DNA of 8,250 nt, taken from the NCBI GenBank assembly GCA_036508635.1, contig DATCGY010000157.1, positions 1 to 8,250 on the forward strand, given 5' to 3'. This stretch comes from FEN-727 sp036508635. Its GTDB lineage: Bacteria; Actinomycetota; Geothermincolia; Fen-727; Anoxymicrobiaceae. The position numbers were made by a program, and so were the translations under genes. Below are positions 1-6,299 of the stretch, one piece after another (the stretch's first letter is position 1; each line of letters opens with the position of its first letter). The notes beneath the pieces are model-generated. The model was not told the origin of the DNA, did no database searches, and saw only the letters and a program-made list of their open reading frames with translations.

Positions 1-255
1 AAGAGTGTGGCAAAGCAGGACAGAGCAATGATCGAGTGGAAGGGCACATATGACCGCCTTCCGTCGATAAAGAGCCCCACCTTGCTCATCACAGGCGACG
101 AAGACGTCATCACTCCGCCACAGAACTCGCGGATCCTAGGCGGTCGCATTCCCGACGCCAGGCTGGTCGTGATACACGGAGGTGGTCACGGAGTCCAGTA
201 CCAGTACCCTGCGGCGTTCGCCGGAGCCGTGCTCGATTTCCTCTCGAACAAATAG
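1..255 (+). CDS. alpha/beta hydrolase, C-terminal fragment (5' end outside window)
   Basis: The frame is open from base 1 to the TAG at 253-255, giving the last 84 residues of a longer protein. What is visible is the typical C-terminal end of an alpha/beta-hydrolase fold. A strand (PTLLITGDEDVITPP) carries the presumed catalytic acid, Asp at fragment residue 35 in the GDEDxxxPP motif. It is followed by a RIPDARLVVIHGGGHG stretch whose His (fragment residue 63) should be the catalytic histidine, and by a final helix ending FLSNK. The nucleophile Ser and the lid lie upstream and cannot be seen, so the substrate is unknown; esterase, thioesterase-like and C-C bond hydrolases all share this tail. 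The next gene starts 15 bases after the stop, so the two are probably cotranscribed. That places this enzyme in an acyl-CoA or carboxylic-acid activation cluster. Fold confident, specific function not. Confidence 0.85.
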   Translation, partial: KSVAKQDRAMIEWKGTYDRLPSIKSPTLLITGDEDVITPPQNSRILGGRIPDARLVVIHGGGHGVQYQYPAAFAGAVLDFLSNK

Positions 256-270
256 CGCGGGAGAGTCTTA

Positions 271-1650
271 ATGAACGAGCAGATAGACAAGGTCTTCCGG
301 CCGCGATCCATAGCAATCGCGGGAGTCTCGTCGCGGATGGACAATCCCGGAACTCTTGCCTTGCGCTCCATCAGGAACATGGGGTTCGAGGGGCCCGTAT
401 ACCCCGTTAATCCAAAGTACGATGAGGTGCTCGACCTCCCCTGTTATCCCTCGATAAGGGAGCTGCCGGTCGTCCCCGACCAGGTTATCCTCGCGGTGCC
501 CCCACCGGCCGTGCCGGCCCTGGCGGCCGAATGCGTTGAAAAGGGTGTTTCCATCTGCGTGATCAATACCGCCGGCTTCTCGGAGACGGGGCGAGCTGAA
601 AGCATTGAACTCGAGCAACAGCTGATTGCCGCGGTTGAGGGTTCCAGCATGAGGCTTGTCGGGCCAAACTGCATGGGCGTCTATTCTTCCGCAGGCAGGC
701 TCGCGCTTTTCGACGGGCAGGCCCCGGGGAACGGCTCGGTGAGCCTCATCTCCCAGAGCGGCTCGTTCTGTTCTTTCCTCTACCTGCTGGGCACCGAGCG
801 GGCAATCCGGTTCTCGAAGATGGTCAGCAGCGGAAACGAGCTGGACCTGACGTGTGCCGACTACCTGGAATATCTCGCGGACGACGCCGGGACCGATATC
901 ATCGTTGCCTATCTCGAGGAGATCAGGGACGCCCGGCGCTTCCTTGAAGCTGCTTTGAGTCTCAAAGGAAAGAAACCGTTCGTAGTCTGGAAGTCAGGGC
1001 TGACCGGCTCCGGGAAGAAGGCCGCCGCGTCGCATACAGGCGCCATGGCTGGAAGCGAAGATATATGGCGTGCGGTCGAGCGGCAGGCCGGCATCGTCCC
1101 CTCTTACGACCTCCCCGACACGATCGATGTCCTCTCGGCTTTCTACCACCTGCGCCGTCCGCTCGGGCGCCGCGTCTGCGTCATCAGCCCGCCAGGTGGC
1201 ATCGCCGTCAGTTGCGCGGATGCAATCGAAAAGAACGGCCTGTCGCTTCCCGGCCTCCATCCCGAGACTACGGACAGGCTGGCAGCCATACTCCCGCGGG
1301 AGGGCACCGGCCTCCGGAACCCCGTCGACATGGGCTTCGGGGCGGTCGTGCCCGGGAACCTGAAGCAGGTCATCGAAGCGGTAGCCCCTGACGAGAACGT
1401 TGATACGATAATGGTCGTGGCAGGCGCTCCCGCTGCGCGCAAGGGCGACCCCGGACTGGTCAAGATGCACACCGCTGAGTTAAAGGAAGCGGCCCCGAGA
1501 GGCGGCAAGCCTCTCGTCGTCATAGGCATTCCGTCGGGCATCGCATTTCCCCACATGGCGGAGCTAAGCTGGTCCGGAATACCGTGTTACCTGTCGCCGG
1601 ATGCCGCGTGCAAGGCGCTCTCGAGGGTGTTTTCCTTCCACGGCCTTTGA
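271..1650 (+). CDS. NDP-forming acyl-CoA synthetase family, stand-alone CoA-binding alpha subunit
   Basis: A 459-aa cytoplasmic protein of the succinyl-CoA synthetase-like / ADP-forming acyl-CoA synthetase superfamily. Family enzymes interconvert acyl-CoA + ADP + Pi with acid + CoA + ATP through a phosphohistidine. Domain order seen: an N-terminal CoA-binding Rossmann domain (about residues 5-125, starting VFRPRSIAIAGVS), a GPNCMG motif (131-136), then a flavodoxin-like ligase domain with SQSGSF (161-166), SSGNELDLTCADYL (186-199) and ASHTGAMAG. In that last motif His255 matches the phosphorylated histidine of the family. A third, second-ligase-like domain fills 300-459. No ATP-grasp (beta) domain is present, and none lies next to it, so a nucleotide-binding partner would have to be encoded elsewhere. 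ATG 271 is preceded by GGGAGAG at 259-265. The retained histidine argues for a catalytic rather than a purely regulatory protein. Substrate unknown; acetyl-, propionyl-, aryl- and pimeloyl-type acids are all possible. Confidence 0.88.
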   Translation: MNEQIDKVFRPRSIAIAGVSSRMDNPGTLALRSIRNMGFEGPVYPVNPKYDEVLDLPCYPSIRELPVVPDQVILAVPPPAVPALAAECVEKGVSICVINTAGFSETGRAESIELEQQLIAAVEGSSMRLVGPNCMGVYSSAGRLALFDGQAPGNGSVSLISQSGSFCSFLYLLGTERAIRFSKMVSSGNELDLTCADYLEYLADDAGTDIIVAYLEEIRDARRFLEAALSLKGKKPFVVWKSGLTGSGKKAAASHTGAMAGSEDIWRAVERQAGIVPSYDLPDTIDVLSAFYHLRRPLGRRVCVISPPGGIAVSCADAIEKNGLSLPGLHPETTDRLAAILPREGTGLRNPVDMGFGAVVPGNLKQVIEAVAPDENVDTIMVVAGAPAARKGDPGLVKMHTAELKEAAPRGGKPLVVIGIPSGIAFPHMAELSWSGIPCYLSPDAACKALSRVFSFHGL

Positions 1651-1691
1651 AGCGATTGCATAATTGCGATGTCCTGATTGTGTTACCCGTA

Positions 1692-1720
1692 TTGCTACAG
1701 TTGCGTATCAGGTATAGGAT
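1692..1720 (+). promoter_or_regulatory. candidate promoter for the AMP-forming acyl-CoA ligase
   Basis: TTGCTA (1692-1697) and TAGGAT (1715-1720) are separated by 17 bases; each matches the sigma-70-type consensus at four of six positions. The site lies in the 103-base gap between the CoA-binding gene and the ligase start. No terminator hairpin is visible in that gap, so read-through from upstream is also possible. Confidence 0.35.
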
Positions 1721-1740
1721 TTCGTCAAATCGGTACACAG

Positions 1741-1745
1741 GGAGG
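1741..1745 (+). promoter_or_regulatory. ribosome-binding site fixing the ATG start at 1754
   Basis: GGAGG at 1741-1745 lies 8 bases before ATG 1754. An in-frame GTG at 1745 overlaps this Shine-Dalgarno sequence and so cannot be the start, which removes three residues from the longest reading frame. Confidence 0.8.
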
Positions 1746-1753
1746 TGCGTGTA

Positions 1754-3340
1754 ATGCCCTTGGACTACGAGGATCCCGTCTACGTAAACCAGCGACAGCT
1801 ACTCATCGGTGAGATGCTATCACGCGTGGCACGATCCAAACCCGACTCCGAAGCAATCGTTTTCGAGGACAGGCGTTACACGTTCAGGGAGTTCGACCGC
1901 AGGACGGACCGACTTGCCAGCGCGCTGGCGCGGCTCGGCATCGGCAAGAACAGCAAGGTGGCCGAGCTCCTCTTCAATTGCAGCGAGCTCGTAGAAGCTT
2001 TCCTGGCGGTTTGCAAGCTCGGGGCGATAAACGTCCCTCTCAACTTCAGGCTGAAAGCTCCGGAAGTCCTTTACCAGATCACGGATAGCGATACCGAGCT
2101 CGTGGTGTTCGGTGAGGAATTCACTCCACTTGTCGAAGAGATCAGGGGCGAGATACCGGGGGTCACGTTCATCTGCGTGGGAAACAACATCCCGGATTTC
2201 GCGAAGGAGTTCCACTCGGTCCTCGAGAGCGGTGAGGACGAACCACCCGCGGTCGCCATCCATGACGACGACCCCGCGTTCATCATGTACACCTCAGGCA
2301 CGACGGGCAAGCCGAAGGGAGCTGTGCTCACGCATAAGAACCAGATGATGAACGTCCTCAACTGCACTATCGAGTTCACGAGGGCGGCGGGTCAATTGAG
2401 CGACCAGCGCGTGCAGTTCGTCGCTCCCCTGTTTCATGAGGCGGCGCTCGCAGTCGCGCTGCTGAGTCTCTCTATCAGCTCATGCCTGTGCATCAATAAA
2501 TACTTCATCCCCGAGCAGGTGGCCGCCCAGATCCAGAATGAGCGGATAACTTGCACGCTCCTCATACCGGTGATGAGCACAGTCCTGTTGAGCACGGTCG
2601 ACCTGTCCAAATACGACACGTCGTCCCTCAGGTTCCTGATATCCGGGGCTGCGATCCTGCCGACCGAGACGCGAAGGCAGATATACGAGGCTTTCCCCCG
2701 GGTCATGCTTTTCGACGTCTTCGGCCAGACCGAGATGAGCCCCGTGACGTGCATGCTCAAGCCGGAGGACGCCGAGCGGACAACGGCTTCGGTCGGGTTG
2801 CCGGCGGTCAACGTCGAAGTCCACGTCGTCGACAGCGAGGACAGGGATGTCCCCATCGGAGAGGTAGGCGAGATAGTGTACCGCGGCCCCACGGTCATGA
2901 AGGAGTACTACCACAAGCCCGAAGAGACGGCGGAGACCCTGCGCAACGGGTGGTTCCACTCGGGAGACCTCGTCCGCCAGGACGAGGAAGGTTTCGTCTA
3001 CGTCGTCGACCGGAAGAAAGACATGATAATCTCGGGTGGCGAGAATATCTACGCGGCGGAGCTCGAGGACGTTCTTTACGAAAACCCGAGGGTCCTCGAG
3101 GCGGCTATCATCGGCGTCTACGATGACGTCTGGGGAGAGACCGTTATGGCCGTCGTCGTGCCAAGAGAGGGCGAGAACCTCACCGAGGAGGATGTCATCA
3201 ACTGGTGCGGGGACCGTCTCGCAAGCTATAAGAAGCCCAGGCGGGTCGAATTCCTCGACGAGCTTCCCAGGAACGCGTCGATGAAGGTGCTCAAGTACGA
3301 GCTCCGCGAGCGCTACGGCAGGTCCGTTCGCTACGAATGA
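1754..3340 (+). CDS. AMP-forming acyl-CoA synthetase (fatty-acid/carboxylate CoA ligase)
   Basis: A 528-aa member of the ANL (acyl-CoA synthetase / NRPS adenylation / luciferase) superfamily, which activates a carboxylic acid with ATP to an acyl-adenylate and transfers it to CoA. The diagnostic motifs are present in order: the P-loop YTSGTTGKPKG (179-189), FGQTE (323-327), the adenine/ribose motif around NGWFHSGDL (about 398-406), the hinge DRKKDMIISGGENIY (419-433) and the C-terminal catalytic lysine, Lys511, in PRNASMKVLK. The usual Gly before that lysine is Met here. Length is normal for medium- to long-chain or aromatic-acid ligases of the FadD/CaiC type. Chain length cannot be read from the sequence. 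No signal peptide or membrane segment is seen. It sits 103 bases after the NDP-forming synthetase subunit, so two different CoA-activation chemistries are neighbours. No convincing terminator follows it. Confidence 0.93.
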   Translation: MPLDYEDPVYVNQRQLLIGEMLSRVARSKPDSEAIVFEDRRYTFREFDRRTDRLASALARLGIGKNSKVAELLFNCSELVEAFLAVCKLGAINVPLNFRLKAPEVLYQITDSDTELVVFGEEFTPLVEEIRGEIPGVTFICVGNNIPDFAKEFHSVLESGEDEPPAVAIHDDDPAFIMYTSGTTGKPKGAVLTHKNQMMNVLNCTIEFTRAAGQLSDQRVQFVAPLFHEAALAVALLSLSISSCLCINKYFIPEQVAAQIQNERITCTLLIPVMSTVLLSTVDLSKYDTSSLRFLISGAAILPTETRRQIYEAFPRVMLFDVFGQTEMSPVTCMLKPEDAERTTASVGLPAVNVEVHVVDSEDRDVPIGEVGEIVYRGPTVMKEYYHKPEETAETLRNGWFHSGDLVRQDEEGFVYVVDRKKDMIISGGENIYAAELEDVLYENPRVLEAAIIGVYDDVWGETVMAVVVPREGENLTEEDVINWCGDRLASYKKPRRVEFLDELPRNASMKVLKYELRERYGRSVRYE

Positions 3341-3491
3341 AGGGGAAACCTGACGCTGCCCGACAGCTCCCAGACTGAGGTTCCGCGGAATAATTGTGTG
3401 AAATCAGGCCGATCATGCGATTTGATTTGCGGCGCATAATGCCCGTTTCGTTACCCGTCACACGTATTTGATACTCTTCAGGGCCAATTCC

Positions 3492-3521
3492 TTGACAAAA
3501 TCCTCCGACGCAAATTAGGGT
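3492..3521 (+). promoter_or_regulatory. promoter of the TetR-desaturase operon
   Basis: A perfect -35 box TTGACA (3492-3497) is followed after 18 bases by TAGGGT (3516-3521), a weak -10 that keeps the important first T, second A and last T. The first operator palindrome begins at 3521, at the end of the -10, so a bound repressor would cover the -10 edge and the start site. The exact -10 is uncertain. Confidence 0.55.
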
Positions 3522-3550
3522 TAGTGTTCACTAACGTTAGTGGACACTAA
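3521..3550 (+). promoter_or_regulatory. tandem palindromic operator, probably for the TetR regulator
   Basis: Two copies of a 14-base palindrome, TTAGTG-N2-CACTAA, occupy 3521-3534 (centre TT) and 3537-3550 (centre GA), spaced by CG and each followed by CG. This gives a 16-base direct repeat differing only at the two central bases. The whole 30-base block is also a near-perfect palindrome (14 of 15 base pairs), centred on the CG at 3535-3536. It lies between the promoter and the regulator's start codon, which is the classic place for TetR-family autoregulation. The unit was not seen elsewhere in the window. That this protein binds here is inference from position and symmetry. Confidence 0.75.
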
Positions 3551-3571
3551 CGTAAGCATTTACTGGCCTTC

Positions 3572-3576
3572 GGAGG
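3572..3576 (+). promoter_or_regulatory. ribosome-binding site supporting the TTG start at 3583
   Basis: GGAGG at 3572-3576 lies 6 bases before TTG 3583. The in-frame GTG at 3577 directly abuts the site and is too close to be used. The next in-frame candidate, GTG 3601, is too far downstream and would trim the N-terminus. Confidence 0.7.
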
Positions 3577-3582
3577 GTGGCA

Positions 3583-4209
3583 TTGGCGGAAACTGCGAAA
3601 GTGCCGGCGGACCGCCGGACGCAGATAATTGAGTCGGTCGTTGAAATAATCAACGAGCACGGTATGTCCGGAACCACGACCGCTCGCATCGCCGCTGAAG
3701 TCGGCATCACAGAGCCCGCCCTCTACCGTCATTTCAAGAACAAGAACATGATCCTATTGGCGGCTCTCGAAGAGGCGAGCAATAGCCTCATCCAGGCGAC
3801 GATGAGTGCTGCAGCAGGCGAAGAGGACACGGTTGAGCGTCTCCGCCTCATGAGCGCCGCCTTTTATGATTTCGTGATTTCACGCCCTGCAGAGGCAAGG
3901 GTGCTCTTCGAGGCGGCGAGCTGGACACGGGACGAAGAATTTCGATTGGCCGTGCGTGGCCTAGTTTCTGACCTGCTGGCTGTCGTGGAAGCGGTTCTCA
4001 ATGTGGGCATATTTGAAGGTGCCCTCAAGCCCGACCTTGATGTTCCGCTCGCCGCCTGGGAGATCGTCTCGCTGGGGATGACAATATACGTCGTCTCGAT
4101 ACTCGACCTTGCAGACGTCCTTACAAAGGATAAGGCCATGACGACCGTGGAGAGGGTCTTGTCCTCCATAACTGTTGACAAGAAGACCGGAAAGGAGAAT
4201 ATCCAATGA
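3583..4209 (+). CDS. TetR/AcrR-family transcriptional regulator
   Basis: A 208-aa protein with a TTG start chosen from the Shine-Dalgarno spacing. The N-terminal DNA-binding domain is clear: RTQIIESVVEIINEHG (helix 1), then a helix-turn-helix across about residues 31-54 (TTARIAAEVGITEPALYRHF) ending in the LYRHFKNK signature, where the Tyr and His are typical DNA-backbone contacts. Residues 60-200 are helical and variable, as expected for a ligand-binding and dimerisation domain; the ligand cannot be read. Its stop overlaps the start of the downstream flavoenzyme (ATGA at 4206-4209), so the two are translationally coupled and made in fixed ratio. The duplicated palindrome upstream suggests it represses its own operon. 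The downstream enzyme suggests a lipid, isoprenoid or fatty acyl ligand, but that is a guess. Family assignment is firm. Confidence 0.93.
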   Translation: MAETAKVPADRRTQIIESVVEIINEHGMSGTTTARIAAEVGITEPALYRHFKNKNMILLAALEEASNSLIQATMSAAAGEEDTVERLRLMSAAFYDFVISRPAEARVLFEAASWTRDEEFRLAVRGLVSDLLAVVEAVLNVGIFEGALKPDLDVPLAAWEIVSLGMTIYVVSILDLADVLTKDKAMTTVERVLSSITVDKKTGKENIQ

Positions 4210-5699
4210 AGGCACTGGTACTAGGCGGCGGTATGGCCGGGCTCGCGACCGCGATCAACCTGCTCGACCTCGGGGTCGAGGTGGAGCTGATCGAGGCCGA
4301 CGAGATGTTCGGTGGCCGCGCCAGCTCGTGGCTCGACGAAGACGGCGACATGATCGACAATGCGCTGCACGTCTTCTTCCCCTATTACGTAAACCTGATC
4401 AACTTCTTCAAGAAGATGGGCATCTACGAGAACATAGCGTGGAAAGCCCCCGAGTTCTATTACATGCAGAAGGGCGGCAAAGAGGCCGTCCTCAAGTTCG
4501 CCAAGCTCCCAGCGCCTCTTCACGCGGCGGCCGCGTACATGTCACTGCTCAAGGCTTACGACGAGGTCCCCAAGTGGAAGATGCTCTTCACCGCCGTGGC
4601 GATGGGCATGGGTACGATGTACTCCAAGGAAAAGATCGACTCCCTAGACGAGATGACGTTCGGGATGTGGTCCCGCAGGTTCGTGCCGAACGGCGCCTTC
4701 AAGCCGATGGAGCCCGGCATAAACGGCTTGACCTTCACGCCGTCGAACATCATCTCGGCGAAGGTCATGCTGAACTGGTTCAAGAAGGTCAGCGGCGGCT
4801 ACAAGACCTCGCGCGTGGGCTTCGCCAACGGCGGCCTCGGCGAGATCTGGGTCGACAACTGCCTCGACTACATCAAGAAGAAGGGCGGTACGTACGAGCT
4901 CGGCAAGTCCGTCACCGCCATCAACATCGAAGGCGACAAGGTCAAGAGCGTCACGGTCAACGGCTCCGAGGAGCGAACGGCAGACCTCTATGTCTCATCC
5001 ATCAGCCCCTATTCGCTGAGGCGTGTACTCCCGGATGAGTGCTTCTACCTCGATTACTTCCAGGACCTGTGGCATTTCGAGTACGCACCGTCGCTGTCGC
5101 TCCAGGTGTGGTTCGACCGCAAGCTGACCGACGTCGACGTCACGTTCTTCTCAACTGATTGCATATTCAACACGTACGCGGATCTCTCGAACGTGCTGCC
5201 CCACATATTCAAGGGTGGCTCGATGTTCGAGATGGTCCTCTCGCCCGCCGACCACGTCCAGGGCCTTCCCGATGACGTCATCTTCGACAAAGCGATAAAG
5301 CAGATAAGAGAACATTTCCCCAAGGCGCAGGAAGCCGAGGTCAAGAAGTGGAAAATCGTCCGCGAGCGTCAGGGCGTTTACAGGGCGAAAGCGGGGATGG
5401 AAAAGCATCGCCCATTCCAGCGCTCACCATATGACAACTTCTACCTCTCCGGCGACTACACGAAGACGCACGTATCCTCCGGTGGTATGGAGGCCGCGAT
5501 CTGGACCTCCAATAACTGCGCGGAGCTAATCTCCGCGGACAAGCTCGGCAAGACGCTGACCCTCAACGAGGAGTTCGTTCCCGAGCGCGGACTGATGCCG
5601 ATCATCAATCCGGCGACCAAGTACGGCCCGATAGCACTCGGCCTCTACATCGGCTACAAGGTGCTTACGAAGCTCGTGCTCAAGAAGAAGGATAAATAG
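4206..5699 (+). CDS. FAD-dependent desaturase/oxidoreductase resembling plant-type phytoene desaturase
   Basis: A 497-aa flavoprotein of the amine-oxidase / carotenoid-desaturase superfamily. The FAD dinucleotide fold is at the N-terminus: LGGGMAGLATA (6-16), the acidic ribose-binding Glu30, and MFGGRASS (34-41). The next stretch, DEDGDMIDNALHVFFPYYVNL, aligns by eye with the plant/cyanobacterial phytoene and zeta-carotene desaturase signature (DEDGDW...GLHIFFGAY). The C-terminal FAD motif NFYLSGDYTKTHVSSGGMEAA (411-431) is intact. Residues 474-492 are hydrophobic and followed by KKKDK, which suggests membrane association. AAAGGAG at 4191-4197 precedes ATG 4206, which overlaps the TetR stop. 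No phytoene synthase or other carotenoid gene lies in the window, so the substrate could be a carotenoid, another isoprenoid or a different lipid. Fold and cofactor confident; reaction tentative. Confidence 0.85.
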   Translation: MKALVLGGGMAGLATAINLLDLGVEVELIEADEMFGGRASSWLDEDGDMIDNALHVFFPYYVNLINFFKKMGIYENIAWKAPEFYYMQKGGKEAVLKFAKLPAPLHAAAAYMSLLKAYDEVPKWKMLFTAVAMGMGTMYSKEKIDSLDEMTFGMWSRRFVPNGAFKPMEPGINGLTFTPSNIISAKVMLNWFKKVSGGYKTSRVGFANGGLGEIWVDNCLDYIKKKGGTYELGKSVTAINIEGDKVKSVTVNGSEERTADLYVSSISPYSLRRVLPDECFYLDYFQDLWHFEYAPSLSLQVWFDRKLTDVDVTFFSTDCIFNTYADLSNVLPHIFKGGSMFEMVLSPADHVQGLPDDVIFDKAIKQIREHFPKAQEAEVKKWKIVRERQGVYRAKAGMEKHRPFQRSPYDNFYLSGDYTKTHVSSGGMEAAIWTSNNCAELISADKLGKTLTLNEEFVPERGLMPIINPATKYGPIALGLYIGYKVLTKLVLKKKDK

Positions 5700-5713
5700 G
5701 CCCTCCCACGGTT

Positions 5714-5741
5714 GCGGCGGGGGCACACAAGCCACCGCCGC
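5714..5741 (+). other. GC-rich hairpin after the desaturase gene
   Basis: GCGGCGG (5714-5720) pairs with CCGCCGC (5735-5741), and inner GGC pairs with GCC around a 6-base loop. There is no following T-run, so it is not itself an intrinsic terminator. It may stabilise the mRNA 3' end or slow polymerase before the terminator 15 bases downstream. Confidence 0.5.
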
Positions 5742-5755
5742 GGCCTACCCCTTAT

Positions 5756-5798
5756 ACTGCCTCCTCCGGGCCCATACCAGAGGAGGCAGTTTCATTTT
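5756..5798 (+). terminator. intrinsic terminator of the TetR-desaturase operon
   Basis: A perfect 11-base-pair stem, ACTGCCTCCTC (5756-5766) with GAGGAGGCAGT (5780-5790), has a 13-base loop and is followed by TTCATTTT. It lies 56 bases after the desaturase stop. The A at the stem base together with the T-rich tail would also give partial activity from the opposite strand. Confidence 0.85.
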
Positions 5799-6064
5799 AC
5801 GACTAAAACAGGATCTACTTCTCATTCCCGCCACAGGTTGGTCTGCTTCGGTCACCCGTTAGTCCGGTCTTTCAGCCCCCAAAAGGATGAGAATCACCCT
5901 CCCCCATCAGTATGAAAAAGGGTGAGAACATGTAGACTCAGTGGAATAAGGGCAGGCTTTCGAACCCGCCCTGAAGCTTTTCGTATCTATTCCCGGAGTC
6001 ATACGTCTAAATCCTCGCCTGGTGTGTCGAGAGGTCTAGCAAGGCATGGTAAGTATTGGTGGCC
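5799..6064. other. non-coding interval with nested inverted repeats
   Basis: I find no convincing gene here: short frames lack ribosome-binding sites and recognisable protein. Two structured stretches stand out. TCACCCT (5894-5900) pairs with AGGGTGA (5919-5925) around an 18-base loop. Just after it, 5930-6006 forms a series of nested stems on one axis: GTA/TAC, GACTC (5935-5939) with GAGTC (5996-6000), GGAATA (5943-5948) with TATTCC (5988-5993), and GGGC-A-GG (5950-5956) with CC-C-GCCC (5965-5971), the tip loop containing TTCGAA. No promoter is obvious in front of it. It could be a small RNA, a relic or a mobile-element end; function unknown. Confidence 0.5.
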
Positions 6065-6095
6065 TTGACAGCTCATCGTTCCTTTCGTATATAAT
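6065..6095 (+). promoter_or_regulatory. strong sigma-70-type promoter of the metYX operon
   Basis: Perfect TTGACA at 6065-6070 is followed by TATATAAT at 6088-6095, which provides TATATA at 17-base spacing or a perfect TATAAT at 19. Transcription should begin near 6101-6104, giving a leader of about 320 nt before metY. The inverted repeat CAAGGC (6040-6045) / GCCTTG (6062-6067) overlaps the -35 box and might be an operator, but this is weak. Confidence 0.85.
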
Positions 6096-6165
6096 GTCTA
6101 CCATAATTGTGTAGTATTAAATGCATGAGAGTTCTTTCCCCAGGAAGTATTCGGGGTTCTGTATA

Positions 6166-6171
6166 AGGTGA
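6166..6171 (+). promoter_or_regulatory. ribosome-binding site of the Met-rich leader peptide
   Basis: AGGTGA (6166-6171, preceded by TAA) is fully complementary to the usual 16S anti-Shine-Dalgarno. It is 5 bases before GTG 6177. The codon just upstream of that GTG is an in-frame TGA (6174-6176), so the leader frame can open no earlier. Confidence 0.65.
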
Positions 6172-6176
6172 GCTGA

Positions 6177-6299
6177 GTGGAAACAAAAACGAAAAAGGCG
6201 AAAGTGCCAACGAACTCTATATCGATAAGTAAAGAAAACATGATGATGTGCAGCATGCCCATGCCTCGCTGTTCGGGCGCGGGGGGTGCGCCGATGTAA
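6177..6299 (+). CDS. methionine-rich leader peptide of the metYX operon
   Basis: A 40-codon frame in the transcribed leader, starting at GTG 6177 and ending at TAA 6297-6299. The first half is Lys/Thr/Ser-rich; the last 19 residues, starting at ATG 6240, read MMMCSMPMPRCSGAGGAPM, with six Met and two Cys. Five of the Met codons fall within 24 bases (6240-6263), immediately before a segment that can pair with the downstream terminator. This is the arrangement of leader peptides such as TrpL or HisL: its role would be translation rate, not the peptide product. Stalling at uncharged Met-tRNA (or Cys-tRNA at 6249-6251) would favour antitermination. Alternative starts are GTG 6204 (after AAAAAGG) and ATG 6240 (poor ribosome-binding site); all leave the Met run intact. 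It is not recognised as a known family. Confidence 0.75.
   Translation: METKTKKAKVPTNSISISKENMMMCSMPMPRCSGAGGAPM

Noticed and set aside
1745..1753. GTG 1745 as the start of the AMP-forming ligase
   Set aside because: It overlaps the only Shine-Dalgarno sequence (GGAGG, 1741-1745); ATG 1754 has correct spacing.
3347..3390. Terminator after the AMP-forming ligase
   Set aside because: Only short imperfect stems (AACCT/AGGTT, GCTG/CAGC) and a 10-base palindrome TTCCGCGGAA are present, without a T-run; not convincing.
5712..5915. 67-codon + strand frame after the desaturase
   Set aside because: It starts at a GTG inside a hairpin, runs through the intrinsic terminator, has no ribosome-binding site and gives a low-complexity Pro/Arg/His/Ser product.
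5943..5993. tRNA gene on the minus strand (T-arm-like GGGTTCGAA and a 7-pair acceptor-like stem)
   Set aside because: Only about 51 bases lie between the stem ends, with no D-arm or anticodon arm, and the T-stem does not pair correctly. Kept only as an unexplained structure.
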